Origin: Streptomyces tirandamycinicus
Lineage (GTDB): Bacteria > Actinomycetota > Actinomycetes > Streptomycetales > Streptomycetaceae
NCBI RefSeq assembly: GCF_003097515.1
Contig: NZ_CP029188.1
Span: forward strand, 6,492,531 to 6,556,530
Length of the DNA: 64,000 nucleotides
Direction of reading: 5' to 3'
Numbering within the stretch: position 1 is the stretch's first letter; each line of letters opens with the position of its first letter. A program made the position numbers and the translations under genes. This document shows, piece by piece, positions 52,628 to 60,335 of this stretch. The notes beneath the pieces were generated by a model. That model saw only the letters and a program-made list of their open reading frames with translations, made no database searches and was not told where the DNA came from.

Positions 52628-53317
52628 GTGGAGCGGACCCGGGTGGAGTCGATCGGCGGCTTCTTCGCGACCCGGTACGGAGAGCCCGGTCCTGGTCATC
52701 TGCCGCTGTCGAGGCTCTACGCGGGCGAGCTCGCGCCGCTCACCGCCCGCGTCGACCGGGTCGCGGCGCGGCTGGGCGCCTCCGAACGCCGGGTCGCCGC
52801 CTCCATCGCCCACCTCGGTCTCGCCGCCCGCCTCTGGTCCACGGCGCTCGGCCCGGCCGCGCTCCACGGAACGTTCCCCGACCCGGCCGCCGACGGGCTG
52901 TACTGGGACCCGGAGCTCACCTCGCCCGACGACCTCCGCTGGACACGTCCCGGGACGCTCCCCGGCACCGTCGACGGCATCCGGGAGGCCGTCCAGTACG
53001 GGCACCTCGTCCCGCTCGCCGAGGCCCTGCGGAGCGACGCCCGCGTCTCCCACCGGTTGCTGTGGGGCAATGCCGGCTCCGCGCTCGCCGGCGCCCTGCG
53101 GGAGATCCACCGTTGGGCGCGGGAACACGACCGGCCCGCCGCGGCGGAGCGCGCCACCGCACTCGCGTCCGGGCTGCTGGACCATCCGGACCTGTCCGGC
53201 ACCGTGGCCGGGCCGGTGCTGCGCCGCACCAGTTGCTGTCTCTACTACCGGTGCCCGGGCGGCGGGCTGTGCGGGGACTGCGTCTTCGACCGTCCGCCCC
53301 GGCGGCAGGGTGGGTAG
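52628..53317 (+). CDS. FhuF-like (2Fe-2S)-binding protein
   Basis: 229 residues from GTG 52628 with GGGAGGGG upstream. The C-terminus CCLYYRCPGGGLCGDCVF holds the Cys-Cys-x10-Cys-x2-Cys pattern of the FhuF ferric-siderophore reductase family, which binds a 2Fe-2S cluster; here an extra Cys (YRC) is present. The N-terminal two thirds is an alpha-helical domain typical of Streptomyces homologues. The probable role is cytoplasmic reduction of ferric chelates. No transport or siderophore genes lie nearby, so the partner is unknown. Confidence 0.85.
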   Translation: MERTRVESIGGFFATRYGEPGPGHLPLSRLYAGELAPLTARVDRVAARLGASERRVAASIAHLGLAARLWSTALGPAALHGTFPDPAADGLYWDPELTSPDDLRWTRPGTLPGTVDGIREAVQYGHLVPLAEALRSDARVSHRLLWGNAGSALAGALREIHRWAREHDRPAAAERATALASGLLDHPDLSGTVAGPVLRRTSCCLYYRCPGGGLCGDCVFDRPPRRQGG

Positions 53318-53635
53318 CACCGGCGTCTTCGACCGTGCGCCCCGGCGGCGGTGACGTCAGCCGTCCACGGCGGCGGTGTCCTCGGCTGTCCCCGGCACGG
53401 CAGCGGTGCCTTCGGCCGTCCCCGGCACGCCACCGGCGTCCTCGACGTCCACTGCACCGGCGTCGTCAGCCGTCGGGCGCCCGGCCCTGTGCCCGACCGG
53501 GCGCGCCTGATCGCGGAGAGTGACCGCCCGCTACCCTCCGGGCAGCGGTTTGGTCCGCACACCCGCCTCTGACGTAAAGTTCCGCTTTTGGGATCCCCCA
53601 AGCGGACACCGAGAACACAGGGAACGGCAGCGGCG
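53318..53635. other. Intergenic region with degenerate repeats and a palindrome
   Basis: The first 150 bp contain several degenerate copies of a GCCGTCCCCGGCACG-like phrase. Near the SDR a weak promoter (TTGGTC 53550, TAAAGT 53575) precedes a dyad with arms TCCGCTT (53581-53587) and AAGCGGA (53600-53606) around an inner GGG/CCC, placed at the expected transcription start. Confidence 0.5.
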
Positions 53636-55099
53636 ATGACGGTGACAGACGACAGCCCGGACTTCGGCCCCGGCATCGACCCCGAGCGACTGGCCGTCTG
53701 CCTGAGCGTTCTCGAGGAGCTCGACCGCCTGGAGGTCGACCACCCCGACGCCATCACGGTGCGCCGGGCCACCGCCGGGATCTACCGCACCGTGAAGCAG
53801 CGCCGCCGCCAGGAGCGCCGGGCCGCCAAGACCGCCCACGACAAGGCCGTCACCGAGGCCACGGCGACCGGTTCCGCGGAGCGGATCGACGACGAGACCC
53901 AGGGCCTGCTGCCCTCCTCCTCGGTGACGGGGGAGATCGCGGGCATACTCCGGCGCCCCCGGTCCTGCTACATCTGCAAGACCCGCTACGTCGAGGTCGA
54001 CGCCTTCTACCACCAGCTGTGCCAGAAGTGCGCGGCCGAGAACCGGGCCCGCCGTGACGCCCGTACCGATCTGACCGGCCGGCGTGCGCTGCTCACCGGC
54101 GGCCGGGCCAAGATCGGCATGTACATCGCACTGCGGCTGCTCAGGGACGGCGCCCACACGACCGTCACCACCCGTTTCCCCAACGACGCGATCCGCCGCT
54201 TCAAGGCGATGCCGGACAGCGACGAGTGGATCCACCGCCTCAAGATCGTCGGCATCGACCTCCGCGATCCGGCGCAGGTCGTCGCCCTCGCCGACTCGGT
54301 CGCCGCCGAGGGGCCGCTGGACATCCTGGTCAACAACGCCGCGCAGACCGTCCGCCGGTCCCCGCAGGCGTACCGCGAGCTCGTCACGGCCGAGGGGGCC
54401 CCGCTGCCCGCCGGCGAGCTGCCCGCCGCCGAGGTGATCGGCACGTTCGGCAGCGGTGGGGTGGACCGGGTCGCGGCGCTGCCCGGGCCCCGGTCGGAGA
54501 GCCTGACCGCCCAGGACGTCACCGCTCTCGCCCTCGTCTCCGGGTCGGCGTCACCGGCCCGGATCGAGGCCGGTACCGCGATCGACGCCGGCGGGCTGGT
54601 GCCCGATCTGCACGACAGCAACAGCTGGATCCAGACCGTCTCCGAGGTCGACCCGGTCGAGCTGCTCGAAGTGCAGCTGTGCAACTCCACGGCGCCGTTC
54701 ATCCTGATCAGCCGGCTGCGTGCGGCGATGGCCGCCTCCCCGGCCAGGCGCAAGTACGTCGTGAACGTCTCCGCCATGGAGGGCGTCTTCAGCCGCGGCT
54801 ACAAGGGCGCTGGCCATCCGCACACCAACATGGCCAAGGCGGCGCTCAACATGCTCACGCGTACCAGCGCCCAGGAGATGTTCGAGGCCGACCGCATCCT
54901 GATGACCGCCGTCGACACCGGCTGGATCACCGACGAGCGCCCCCACCCGGACAAGGTGCGCCTCGCGGCCGAGGGCTTCCACGCGCCGCTCGACCTGGTC
55001 GACGGCGCGGCCCGGGTGTACGACCCGATCGTGCGCGGTGAGGCCGGCGAGGACCTCTTCGGCTGCTTCCTGAAGGACTACGACCGCGCGAACTGGTGA
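53636..55099 (+). CDS. Zinc-ribbon/SDR fusion protein
   Basis: 487 residues from ATG 53636; the upstream GTG frame is unsupported. An N-terminal helical region (about 1-95) is followed by a four-Cys zinc ribbon (CYICKTRY ... LCQKC, about 105-130) and a short-chain dehydrogenase domain (about 140-487; GGRAKIGMYIA nucleotide loop, NNAAQTVRRSP). The usual YxxxK is replaced by HPHTNMAKAAL: the Lys is kept and the Tyr position is Thr. A long insertion (about 245-330) precedes the helix that normally carries the catalytic Ser (NVSAMEG). The family is conserved in actinobacteria and its substrate is unknown. A hairpin at 55239-55266 can end its transcript. Confidence 0.8.
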   Translation: MTVTDDSPDFGPGIDPERLAVCLSVLEELDRLEVDHPDAITVRRATAGIYRTVKQRRRQERRAAKTAHDKAVTEATATGSAERIDDETQGLLPSSSVTGEIAGILRRPRSCYICKTRYVEVDAFYHQLCQKCAAENRARRDARTDLTGRRALLTGGRAKIGMYIALRLLRDGAHTTVTTRFPNDAIRRFKAMPDSDEWIHRLKIVGIDLRDPAQVVALADSVAAEGPLDILVNNAAQTVRRSPQAYRELVTAEGAPLPAGELPAAEVIGTFGSGGVDRVAALPGPRSESLTAQDVTALALVSGSASPARIEAGTAIDAGGLVPDLHDSNSWIQTVSEVDPVELLEVQLCNSTAPFILISRLRAAMAASPARRKYVVNVSAMEGVFSRGYKGAGHPHTNMAKAALNMLTRTSAQEMFEADRILMTAVDTGWITDERPHPDKVRLAAEGFHAPLDLVDGAARVYDPIVRGEAGEDLFGCFLKDYDRANW

Positions 55100-55520
55100 G
55101 TAGCCGGGCGAACGGCACATGAGCCGCGGGCACCCCGCAGGCGTACCGCGAGCACCTCGTACGTGAGCCGCGAGGCACCCCGCAGGTGAGTCGCGCGGGC
55201 CCCGTACCCGAGTCGCGAGGTAACCCGAACGGCGGATTCCCCCGGGCGAGCAAGACTCCCCGGGGGTTTCCTGTACCCGATGGGCCGTCACCTTGGGATG
55301 GTTTCCGGCAAAGAAGCGCCCGATGTGACGTAATCCATCGAGCGCAGCCGCGCTCATTTGGTTAGTCTGGAACCCACGGACGGTCGGCAAGGGGCCCACG
55401 AAACCCCCCGAGACCGCCCCGGGACAGGTCCGCAACCTCGGCCGCGATCCCGCCCGAAGAACGGCGCCACCGCGACCGGACCGACTTTGTCCCTGTGAAC
55501 GCGACACTAAGGAGTGCGCG
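55100..55520. other. Intergenic region and leader of the small peptide gene
   Basis: The first 120 bp repeat a phrase like GAGCCGCGGGCACCCCGCAGG about four times in degenerate form, then comes the terminator at 55239. From 55270 to 55520 there is a roughly 250-bp leader for the peptide gene, with AAGGAG right before it. No second gene is seen. Confidence 0.5.
55239..55266 (+). terminator. Hairpin terminator after the SDR gene
   Basis: CCCCCGGG (55239-55246) and CCCGGGGG (55259-55266) with a 12-nt loop, followed by TTTC. Confidence 0.65.
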
Positions 55521-55691
55521 GTGACGACTGAAACGAAGAAGAAGACCAAGCCCTCGGCGGAACCCGGCGAACGACCCGGGCGGCCGGACGAGCTCGGAAG
55601 CCTCGAGGTCTGGGCGCGATCCGCGCCGATCAGGCTGGCCGGCTACGAGGACGACCTCGCCGAGCCGCACATCCTGCAGGGCATCGACTGA
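55521..55691 (+). CDS. Orphan 56-residue peptide, unknown (possible RiPP-like precursor)
   Basis: GTG 55521 follows a perfect AAGGAG by six bases, a much stronger ribosome site than most genes here. The protein has a Lys/Glu/Pro-rich polar N-terminal half (MTTETKKKTKPSAEPGERPG) and a C-terminal half reading LEVWARSAPIRLAGYEDDLA then EPHILQGID and stop. There is no signal peptide, Cys or membrane segment. The leader-like half plus a compact, aromatic-containing tail resembles modified-peptide precursors, but no modification enzyme lies within several kb. It ends 22 bp before a strong terminator. I do not recognise its function. Confidence 0.65.
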   Translation: MTTETKKKTKPSAEPGERPGRPDELGSLEVWARSAPIRLAGYEDDLAEPHILQGID

Positions 55692-55712
55692 TCTCGCGCC
55701 CCACGGCTGTCA

Positions 55713-55740
55713 CACCCCCGGTCCCCTCGGACCGGGGGTG
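55713..55740. terminator. Bidirectional terminator, perfect 12-bp stem
   Basis: CACCCCCGGTCC (55713-55724), loop CCTC, GGACCGGGGGTG (55729-55740). It separates the plus-strand peptide gene from the convergent minus-strand operon ending at 55766. Confidence 0.8.
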
Positions 55741-55765
55741 ACTGCGTCCCGGCCGGCCGGGCACG

Positions 55766-57199
55766 TCAGGCCTGCCCCGCGGGGACGTCCCCGGCCCTCA
55801 GCCGGGTGGGCGGCAGGTACTCGCGCACGAAGCGCCGCTGCCACCACGCACCCGTGGCGCGCCGCTGCCGCCGGTCCGTGAACGTGTAGTGGTACAGCCG
55901 GGCCCTGACGTACGACGGCGGTGCGTCCGGGAACGGATTGCCCCGCAGCAGCCTCAGGGTGTCCCGGTCGTTCTCCAGCAGCCGCTGCACGAAGCCGCCG
56001 AACCAGGGACGGGCGTACGCGGGGGACAGGGCGGCGAACCACATCAGCCAGTCCAGGCGCAGATGGTACGGGGCGTACTGCCGGGGGACCCGGCGGACGT
56101 CCCCCGGCTTGCCCTTGAACGCGTACTCCCGCCACACGGTGCCCGGTCGCGGCACCCGCTCGTCCGTGCCCTCGACCACGACCTCGTAGCGGACCCTCCC
56201 CACCGTGCCGAACGCGCCGTAGGTGTTGACCAGGTGGAGCGGGTCGAAGGACCGGTTCATCGCCTGCCGCCGGGAGACCATGTTGCGCACCGGGTGGTAG
56301 CTCAGCGCGAGGACGAGAGCGGTCACCGCGATCACCAGGACCTCGTACCAGAGTGGCGGGGCCGGCAGCGGGGGCGGAGCGGCGAGCGCGGAGAGGTCGA
56401 CGGCCGGGAGCGCGAGCGCGATCGTCAGCCAGTTGAGCCAGGCGAAGTTGCCGGACAGGACCAGCCACAGCTGGGTGGCGACGATCAGCCCCGCCGCCGC
56501 CGAGGCGATGGGCTGGGGCGTGAACAGAAGTACCGGCACCAGCAGTTGGGTCACATGGTTGGCGGCTGCCTCGACCCGGTGCAGCGGTTTCGGCAGGCGG
56601 TGGAAGTACCGGCTGAGCGGTCCCGGCATCGGCTGGGTCTCATGGTGGTGGTAGAGGCACGTCAGCCGGCGCCAGCACTCGTCACCCCGGATCTTGATGA
56701 GCCCGGCGCCGAACTCCACCCGGAACAGCAGCCAGCGCAGCAGCCACAGCACCAGCACCGGGGGCGCGGTCCGCTCGTTGCCGAGGAAGACCGCCAGGAA
56801 CCCCGCCTCCAGCAGGAGCGACTCCCAGCCGAAGGCGTACCAGGTCTGCCCGACGTTGACGATCGACAGGTACAGCGCCCACAGCACGGCCCACCACAGC
56901 ATCGCCGTCCACAGCGGCAGACGGTCGGCCGCGCCCCCGAGCAGCGCGGCCGAGAGTGCCGCCCCCGTCCAGGCGCAGCAGGCGAAGAACCGGTCCGAGT
57001 AGTGCAGTTGGAAGATGCTCGGTGCCCGCCGCATCGGGGCGTGCCGCAGGTACTCGGGCACCGGAAGCATGCCGCGCTCGCCGATCAGGGCGCGGAACTG
57101 GAGGGCCGCCCCGACGAAGGCCACCAGGTACAGCGCGGCGAGGGCCCGCTGGAAGACGAGTCTGCTCAGCCAGTAGTCGGGTGCCGAGAACCACTCCAT
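55766..57199 (-). CDS. Lipase maturation factor (LMF1/LMF2) family membrane protein
   Basis: 477 residues from ATG 57199 (MEWFSAPDYWLSRLVFQR). The N-terminal two thirds has about eight hydrophobic segments. The family motif GWESLLLEAGFLAVFLG and the segment FRVEFGAGLIKIRGDECWR are both present, and a soluble C-terminal domain (RPWFGGF) follows. In animals the family folds lipases in the ER; in bacteria its role is not established. The start overlaps the DUF1990 gene by 34 bp, so it is the last gene of the YndJ - DUF1990 - LMF operon. Confidence 0.9.
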   Translation of the reverse strand: MEWFSAPDYWLSRLVFQRALAALYLVAFVGAALQFRALIGERGMLPVPEYLRHAPMRRAPSIFQLHYSDRFFACCAWTGAALSAALLGGAADRLPLWTAMLWWAVLWALYLSIVNVGQTWYAFGWESLLLEAGFLAVFLGNERTAPPVLVLWLLRWLLFRVEFGAGLIKIRGDECWRRLTCLYHHHETQPMPGPLSRYFHRLPKPLHRVEAAANHVTQLLVPVLLFTPQPIASAAAGLIVATQLWLVLSGNFAWLNWLTIALALPAVDLSALAAPPPLPAPPLWYEVLVIAVTALVLALSYHPVRNMVSRRQAMNRSFDPLHLVNTYGAFGTVGRVRYEVVVEGTDERVPRPGTVWREYAFKGKPGDVRRVPRQYAPYHLRLDWLMWFAALSPAYARPWFGGFVQRLLENDRDTLRLLRGNPFPDAPPSYVRARLYHYTFTDRRQRRATGAWWQRRFVREYLPPTRLRAGDVPAGQA

Positions 57200-57741
57200 C
57201 GCGGACCTCCCGTACCCCCAGTGTCCGCCCGGTCCACCAGGCGCCGCAGCCCGGCACCGAGCCGCCGCGCGTACATCCGCTGGGCCACCGGTACGAGGGG
57301 CCCGGCGAGCCGGGTGTACCAGCGGGCGGGTCTGCTGAAGGCCGTCACCGTGAACCACACGGTGCCGTCCTCCGCCAGCTCCGCGAGGAAGCTCTCCTCA
57401 CCGCACTCGGGGTGGCCGGCCAGGGTGCCGTAGGCGAATCCGACGCGGTGCGGCCCGTACGCGGTCCAGATCACCCGGCAGGGGGCCCGGAAGCGCAGCG
57501 GCCCGACGCCGAGGGAGACCTCGACCGAGGTGCCCGGTTCGGCGCGTGCGGTGGAGGCGGTCACCCGCGCGCCGGACGCGCGGTGCATCCGCCAGCCGGT
57601 GATGGCGGCTCCCGCGGTCTCGAGTGCCGCGCGGCCGCTGCCCACCCGCATGCGGATGTGCAGGTGGTGGTAGCCGCCGGGGAGGGGGAGGCGGCGGGTC
57701 GCGCCGGTCTCGGCGTAGTTGAGTCCATGAGGGAAGGTCAT
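57166..57741 (-). CDS. DUF1990 family protein
   Basis: 191 residues from ATG 57741 (MTFPHGLNYAETGATRRLP), preceded by GGGGAGAG. This is the usual DUF1990 N-terminus and the whole domain follows (VGSGRAALETAGAAI, HRVGFAYGTLAGHPECGEESF). A longer form from ATG 57993 is open and overlaps the YndJ stop as ATGA. It would add 84 residues of Thr/Asp/Pro repeats coded by a 9-bp microsatellite, so the start is uncertain. In other bacteria the family often neighbours YndJ proteins. Its function is unknown; a START-like fold is often supposed. Confidence 0.85.
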   Translation of the reverse strand: MTFPHGLNYAETGATRRLPLPGGYHHLHIRMRVGSGRAALETAGAAITGWRMHRASGARVTASTARAEPGTSVEVSLGVGPLRFRAPCRVIWTAYGPHRVGFAYGTLAGHPECGEESFLAELAEDGTVWFTVTAFSRPARWYTRLAGPLVPVAQRMYARRLGAGLRRLVDRADTGGTGGPRWSGSRHPTTG

Positions 57742-57755
57742 GCGGTCGCTCTCCC

Positions 57756-57831
57756 CGGTGCGGTCGGTGCGGTCGGTGCGGTCGGTGCGGTCGGTGGGGT
57801 CGGTGGGGTCGGTGGGGTCGGAGGAGCTGGT
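57756..57831. repeat. 9-bp microsatellite, about eight units
   Basis: Units GGTGCGGTC or GGTGGGGTC run in tandem between YndJ and the conserved DUF1990 start. On the minus strand, in the frame of the longer DUF1990 form, they code Thr-Asp-Arg and Thr-Asp-Pro triplets. Confidence 0.8.
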
Positions 57832-57989
57832 GTGGTTGCTCGTGCCGCTCGTGCCGGTCGAGTCGGCGGGGTCGGCGGGGTCGGTTGTGCCGGTCGGGCC
57901 GGTCGGTCGGGTCGGTGGGTTGGTCGGGCCGGCGCGGTGGTCCCCGCGCCGGGGTGGGCTCGGCGCGCGGCGCTCCCGGCGCGGCCCGC

Positions 57990-58808
57990 TCATGTGGTCT
58001 TCTCCGCCAGTCGCAGCAGGGCCGCCAGCGAGCAGAGGGCGAAGCCCAGGGCGTTGCCGAGGCCATGGGTGGCGGCCATCCAGGTGAGGCTGGGGTGCGG
58101 CAGGCCGGTGGCCTCGCCGAGGGCCCAGCTGAGGGCGAGGAGCATGGTCGCCACCAGAACGGCCGCCGAGACCCCCAGAAGCCTGCGAATCAGCCGTTCG
58201 GCCCTGCCGGTGCGGACATCGCGCCAGGTCAGCAGCGCGACGGCCCACATCCCGGCGGTCAGTAGCACCGCCCCGGCCAGCTCGACCCAGTCGCCCGTGA
58301 AGTAGCCGGCGAGTACCAGCAGGGTGCCCGCCGGCACGCTGAGCGCCGCGAACCGTCCGGTGGCGCCCCGGGCGGAACGGCAGACCAGGCCCGCGACCAG
58401 CGCCGCGGCGAAGCCCGCGAAGTGGAAGTGCGGCACGGTCAGGGCCAGGATCTCCAGGTCGAATCCCAGCAGTTCACGGCCGGAGCGTTCGGCCACCAGG
58501 GCGACCCCGGCGACGGCCGGCGCGACCAGCGCCGTGAGCACGGCGATCTCCGGTGGCGCCAGCGAACGGGTGCGGCGCAGCCGGGCGGGGGCGTGCAGGG
58601 CGAGGGCGGCGGTGGCGAGGGCGTAGACCGCGGCCAGAGCCGTGGCGAGCGCGCCCCGGGGCAGCCACAGGCTGACGGCGCCGGGCAGGGCGAGCAGGGG
58701 CCAGAGCCGGCGGACGGCACCCGGCTCAGGGCCCGGCACCAGCCGCAGCCCCAGCGGCACGATCACCAGCATGCCGAGCATCACGATCACGTTGACCAGC
58801 GCGGTCAT
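57990..58808 (-). CDS. YndJ-like integral membrane protein
   Basis: 272 residues from ATG 58808 with GGGGGTG upstream; the in-frame upstream stretch crosses the promoter and is excluded. About eight hydrophobic segments start with MTALVNVIVMLGMLVIVPLG, and the PHFHFAGFAAAL motif of the YndJ family is present. It is probably a transporter-like or sensory membrane protein of unknown substrate. It is the first gene of a three-gene operon, controlled by the twin palindromes just upstream. Its stop overlaps a possible DUF1990 ATG. Confidence 0.85.
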   Translation of the reverse strand: MTALVNVIVMLGMLVIVPLGLRLVPGPEPGAVRRLWPLLALPGAVSLWLPRGALATALAAVYALATAALALHAPARLRRTRSLAPPEIAVLTALVAPAVAGVALVAERSGRELLGFDLEILALTVPHFHFAGFAAALVAGLVCRSARGATGRFAALSVPAGTLLVLAGYFTGDWVELAGAVLLTAGMWAVALLTWRDVRTGRAERLIRRLLGVSAAVLVATMLLALSWALGEATGLPHPSLTWMAATHGLGNALGFALCSLAALLRLAEKTT

Positions 58809-58824
58809 CGTGTCACCCCCGGGA

Positions 58825-58880
58825 TTGAACGCGTTCAGTTCCGTGGTCGAGCATAAGGGTGACTCTTGAACGCGTTCAAG
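58825..58880 (-). promoter_or_regulatory. YndJ operon promoter bracketed by twin palindromic operators
   Basis: CTTGAACGCGTTCAAG (58865-58880) is a perfect 16-bp dyad and TTGAACGCGTTCAG (58825-58838) is a second copy with one mismatch; their centres are 41 bp apart. The promoter TTGAAC (58874-58879), 18 bp, TATGCT (58850-58855), minus strand, overlaps the first site, and the second lies between transcription start and the ATG. This is the layout of a repressor, for example of TetR type, that blocks entry and clearance. The regulator gene is not in the window. Confidence 0.75.
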
Positions 58881-58961
58881 TCGCGGTATCGGGAGCCATG
58901 GGGCAAGACAGGGAGTGATCACTCCGGGTACACCCTCACAACAGGCGGGAGATGGCGGGGC

Positions 58962-60284
58962 ATGTTCGTGCGCTCACCGATGTATCGCCGGCACGCCGGG
59001 CTGGCCGCGTTGTCGGCCGGCCTGTCGGCCGCACTGCTGGTCACTGGCTGCGGCAGTCTGACGGATCAGGGGCAGTCGGGATCGACCCCCTCACAGGAGG
59101 TCCGCCTGCTGTCGGCCGCGGAGCCGGGCCCTGATCCGTTCACCCCCTCCACGGCCACCGCGACGGCCGTGTCCCGGCAGCTCCCGGCGCCCCGTGTCTC
59201 CACCTCCGCCTCCGCTTCCGCATCCGGGGGGAAGGACACCTCGGTGCGGTCCATCCGCACCGTGCTGGGCTCCGCCCCCGGGCTGTACGGCGGCACCCGG
59301 TCCGTCGCCAGCTGCGACGTGGAGCAGCAGATCCGCCTTCTGGTCGCCGACCAGGGCAAGGCGCAGGCGTTCACCGAGGGCGTCGGCGTCGGCCAGCACG
59401 ACATGCCGGGCTTCCTGCGGGGCCTGACCCCCGTGATGCTGCGCGCCGACGCACGGCTCACCAACCACGGCTACCGCGACGGGATCGCCCAGCGCCATCA
59501 GGTGGTCCTGCAGGCCGGGACCGCCGTGCTGGTCGACGAGCACGGCTCGCCCCGGGTCCGCTGCGCCTCCGGCAGTCCGCTCGCCTCGCCCGTGGTGACC
59601 GCCGGGCCCGTGAACGAGCAGGGCAAGCCCTGGCAGGGGTACGACCGTGACCGCGTGGTCGTGATCACCAGGGCCGCGCACGTGATCGACAACCTGGTGC
59701 TCGTGGACATGGCCGCCGGTACCTGGATGGAGCGCAGGAGCGGATCGGACGGCGAGGCGGACCAGAACCCGCAGGTGCCGCCCGCGTACGACCCGGGCCT
59801 CCATGTCGTCGACGCCCCCCAGGTGCCGCTGCCGGCCGCGCCCGGCTCGCCGAGCGAGCCCCCGCCGCCGAGCCCCGACGCGCCGGCCCCCCAGCCGGCG
59901 TCCCCGGAGGCGGTCCGCCCCGGCACCCCGAGCGCGCCGCCCCGCGGCCCCGACGGCCCGCCGCCCATCCTTCCGGACGCGCCGCTGCCCGACGGGGTCG
60001 GCCAGGGCACCGGCGGACCGGACGCCGGCGTCCCCGGCGCGTTCGACCGCCAGGGCGCCGGCCAGAGCGACAGCGACATCCTGATCTCGCCGGACTCCGG
60101 CGGTGGCGCGGGCCAGGGCGCGGGTACCGCCGGTGGCGGCAACCCCGACGGCGCGCCCGACGTCATCCTGCCGGACGCGCCGCTTCCCGACGCGCCGCTT
60201 CCGGGCGGTGCCGGGACCGGCACCGGCGGCGCGACCGGTGCCGGGCTGCCCGCCGCCGGCGGCGGTGGGAGCGTGCAGGGCTGA
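58962..60284 (+). CDS. Secreted lipoprotein with Pro-rich tail
   Basis: 440 residues from ATG 58962; Met7 is an alternative start. The signal peptide ends in the lipobox LVTGC with Cys30 as the lipidation site. A globular region (about 85-290) contains a conserved-looking core (CDVEQQIRLLVADQ, RDGIAQRHQVVLQAG). Beyond about 290 it is Pro/Gly/Asp-rich with repeats of PDAPLPDG. The globular part resembles the Streptomyces family of secreted proteins of unknown function with a DUF6777-like core; I am not certain of the family. It is followed 51 bp later by a SpoIIE-type regulator. Confidence 0.75.
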   Translation: MFVRSPMYRRHAGLAALSAGLSAALLVTGCGSLTDQGQSGSTPSQEVRLLSAAEPGPDPFTPSTATATAVSRQLPAPRVSTSASASASGGKDTSVRSIRTVLGSAPGLYGGTRSVASCDVEQQIRLLVADQGKAQAFTEGVGVGQHDMPGFLRGLTPVMLRADARLTNHGYRDGIAQRHQVVLQAGTAVLVDEHGSPRVRCASGSPLASPVVTAGPVNEQGKPWQGYDRDRVVVITRAAHVIDNLVLVDMAAGTWMERRSGSDGEADQNPQVPPAYDPGLHVVDAPQVPLPAAPGSPSEPPPPSPDAPAPQPASPEAVRPGTPSAPPRGPDGPPPILPDAPLPDGVGQGTGGPDAGVPGAFDRQGAGQSDSDILISPDSGGGAGQGAGTAGGGNPDGAPDVILPDAPLPDAPLPGGAGTGTGGATGAGLPAAGGGGSVQG

Positions 60285-60335
60285 GACCGCCCCCGCTCGC
60301 TCGATAAATCGGACAAATGATGGCAGAGTGTCACC

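Noticed and set aside
55521..55691. Lasso peptide precursor (Gly then acidic residue eight positions later)
   Set aside because: The tail GYEDDLAE could fit a ring, but the Thr at position -2 of the leader is missing and no B/C maturation genes are nearby.
58866..58961. Upstream start for the lipoprotein at 58866
   Set aside because: It would begin inside the palindromic operator and add residues before a perfectly placed signal peptide and lipobox.
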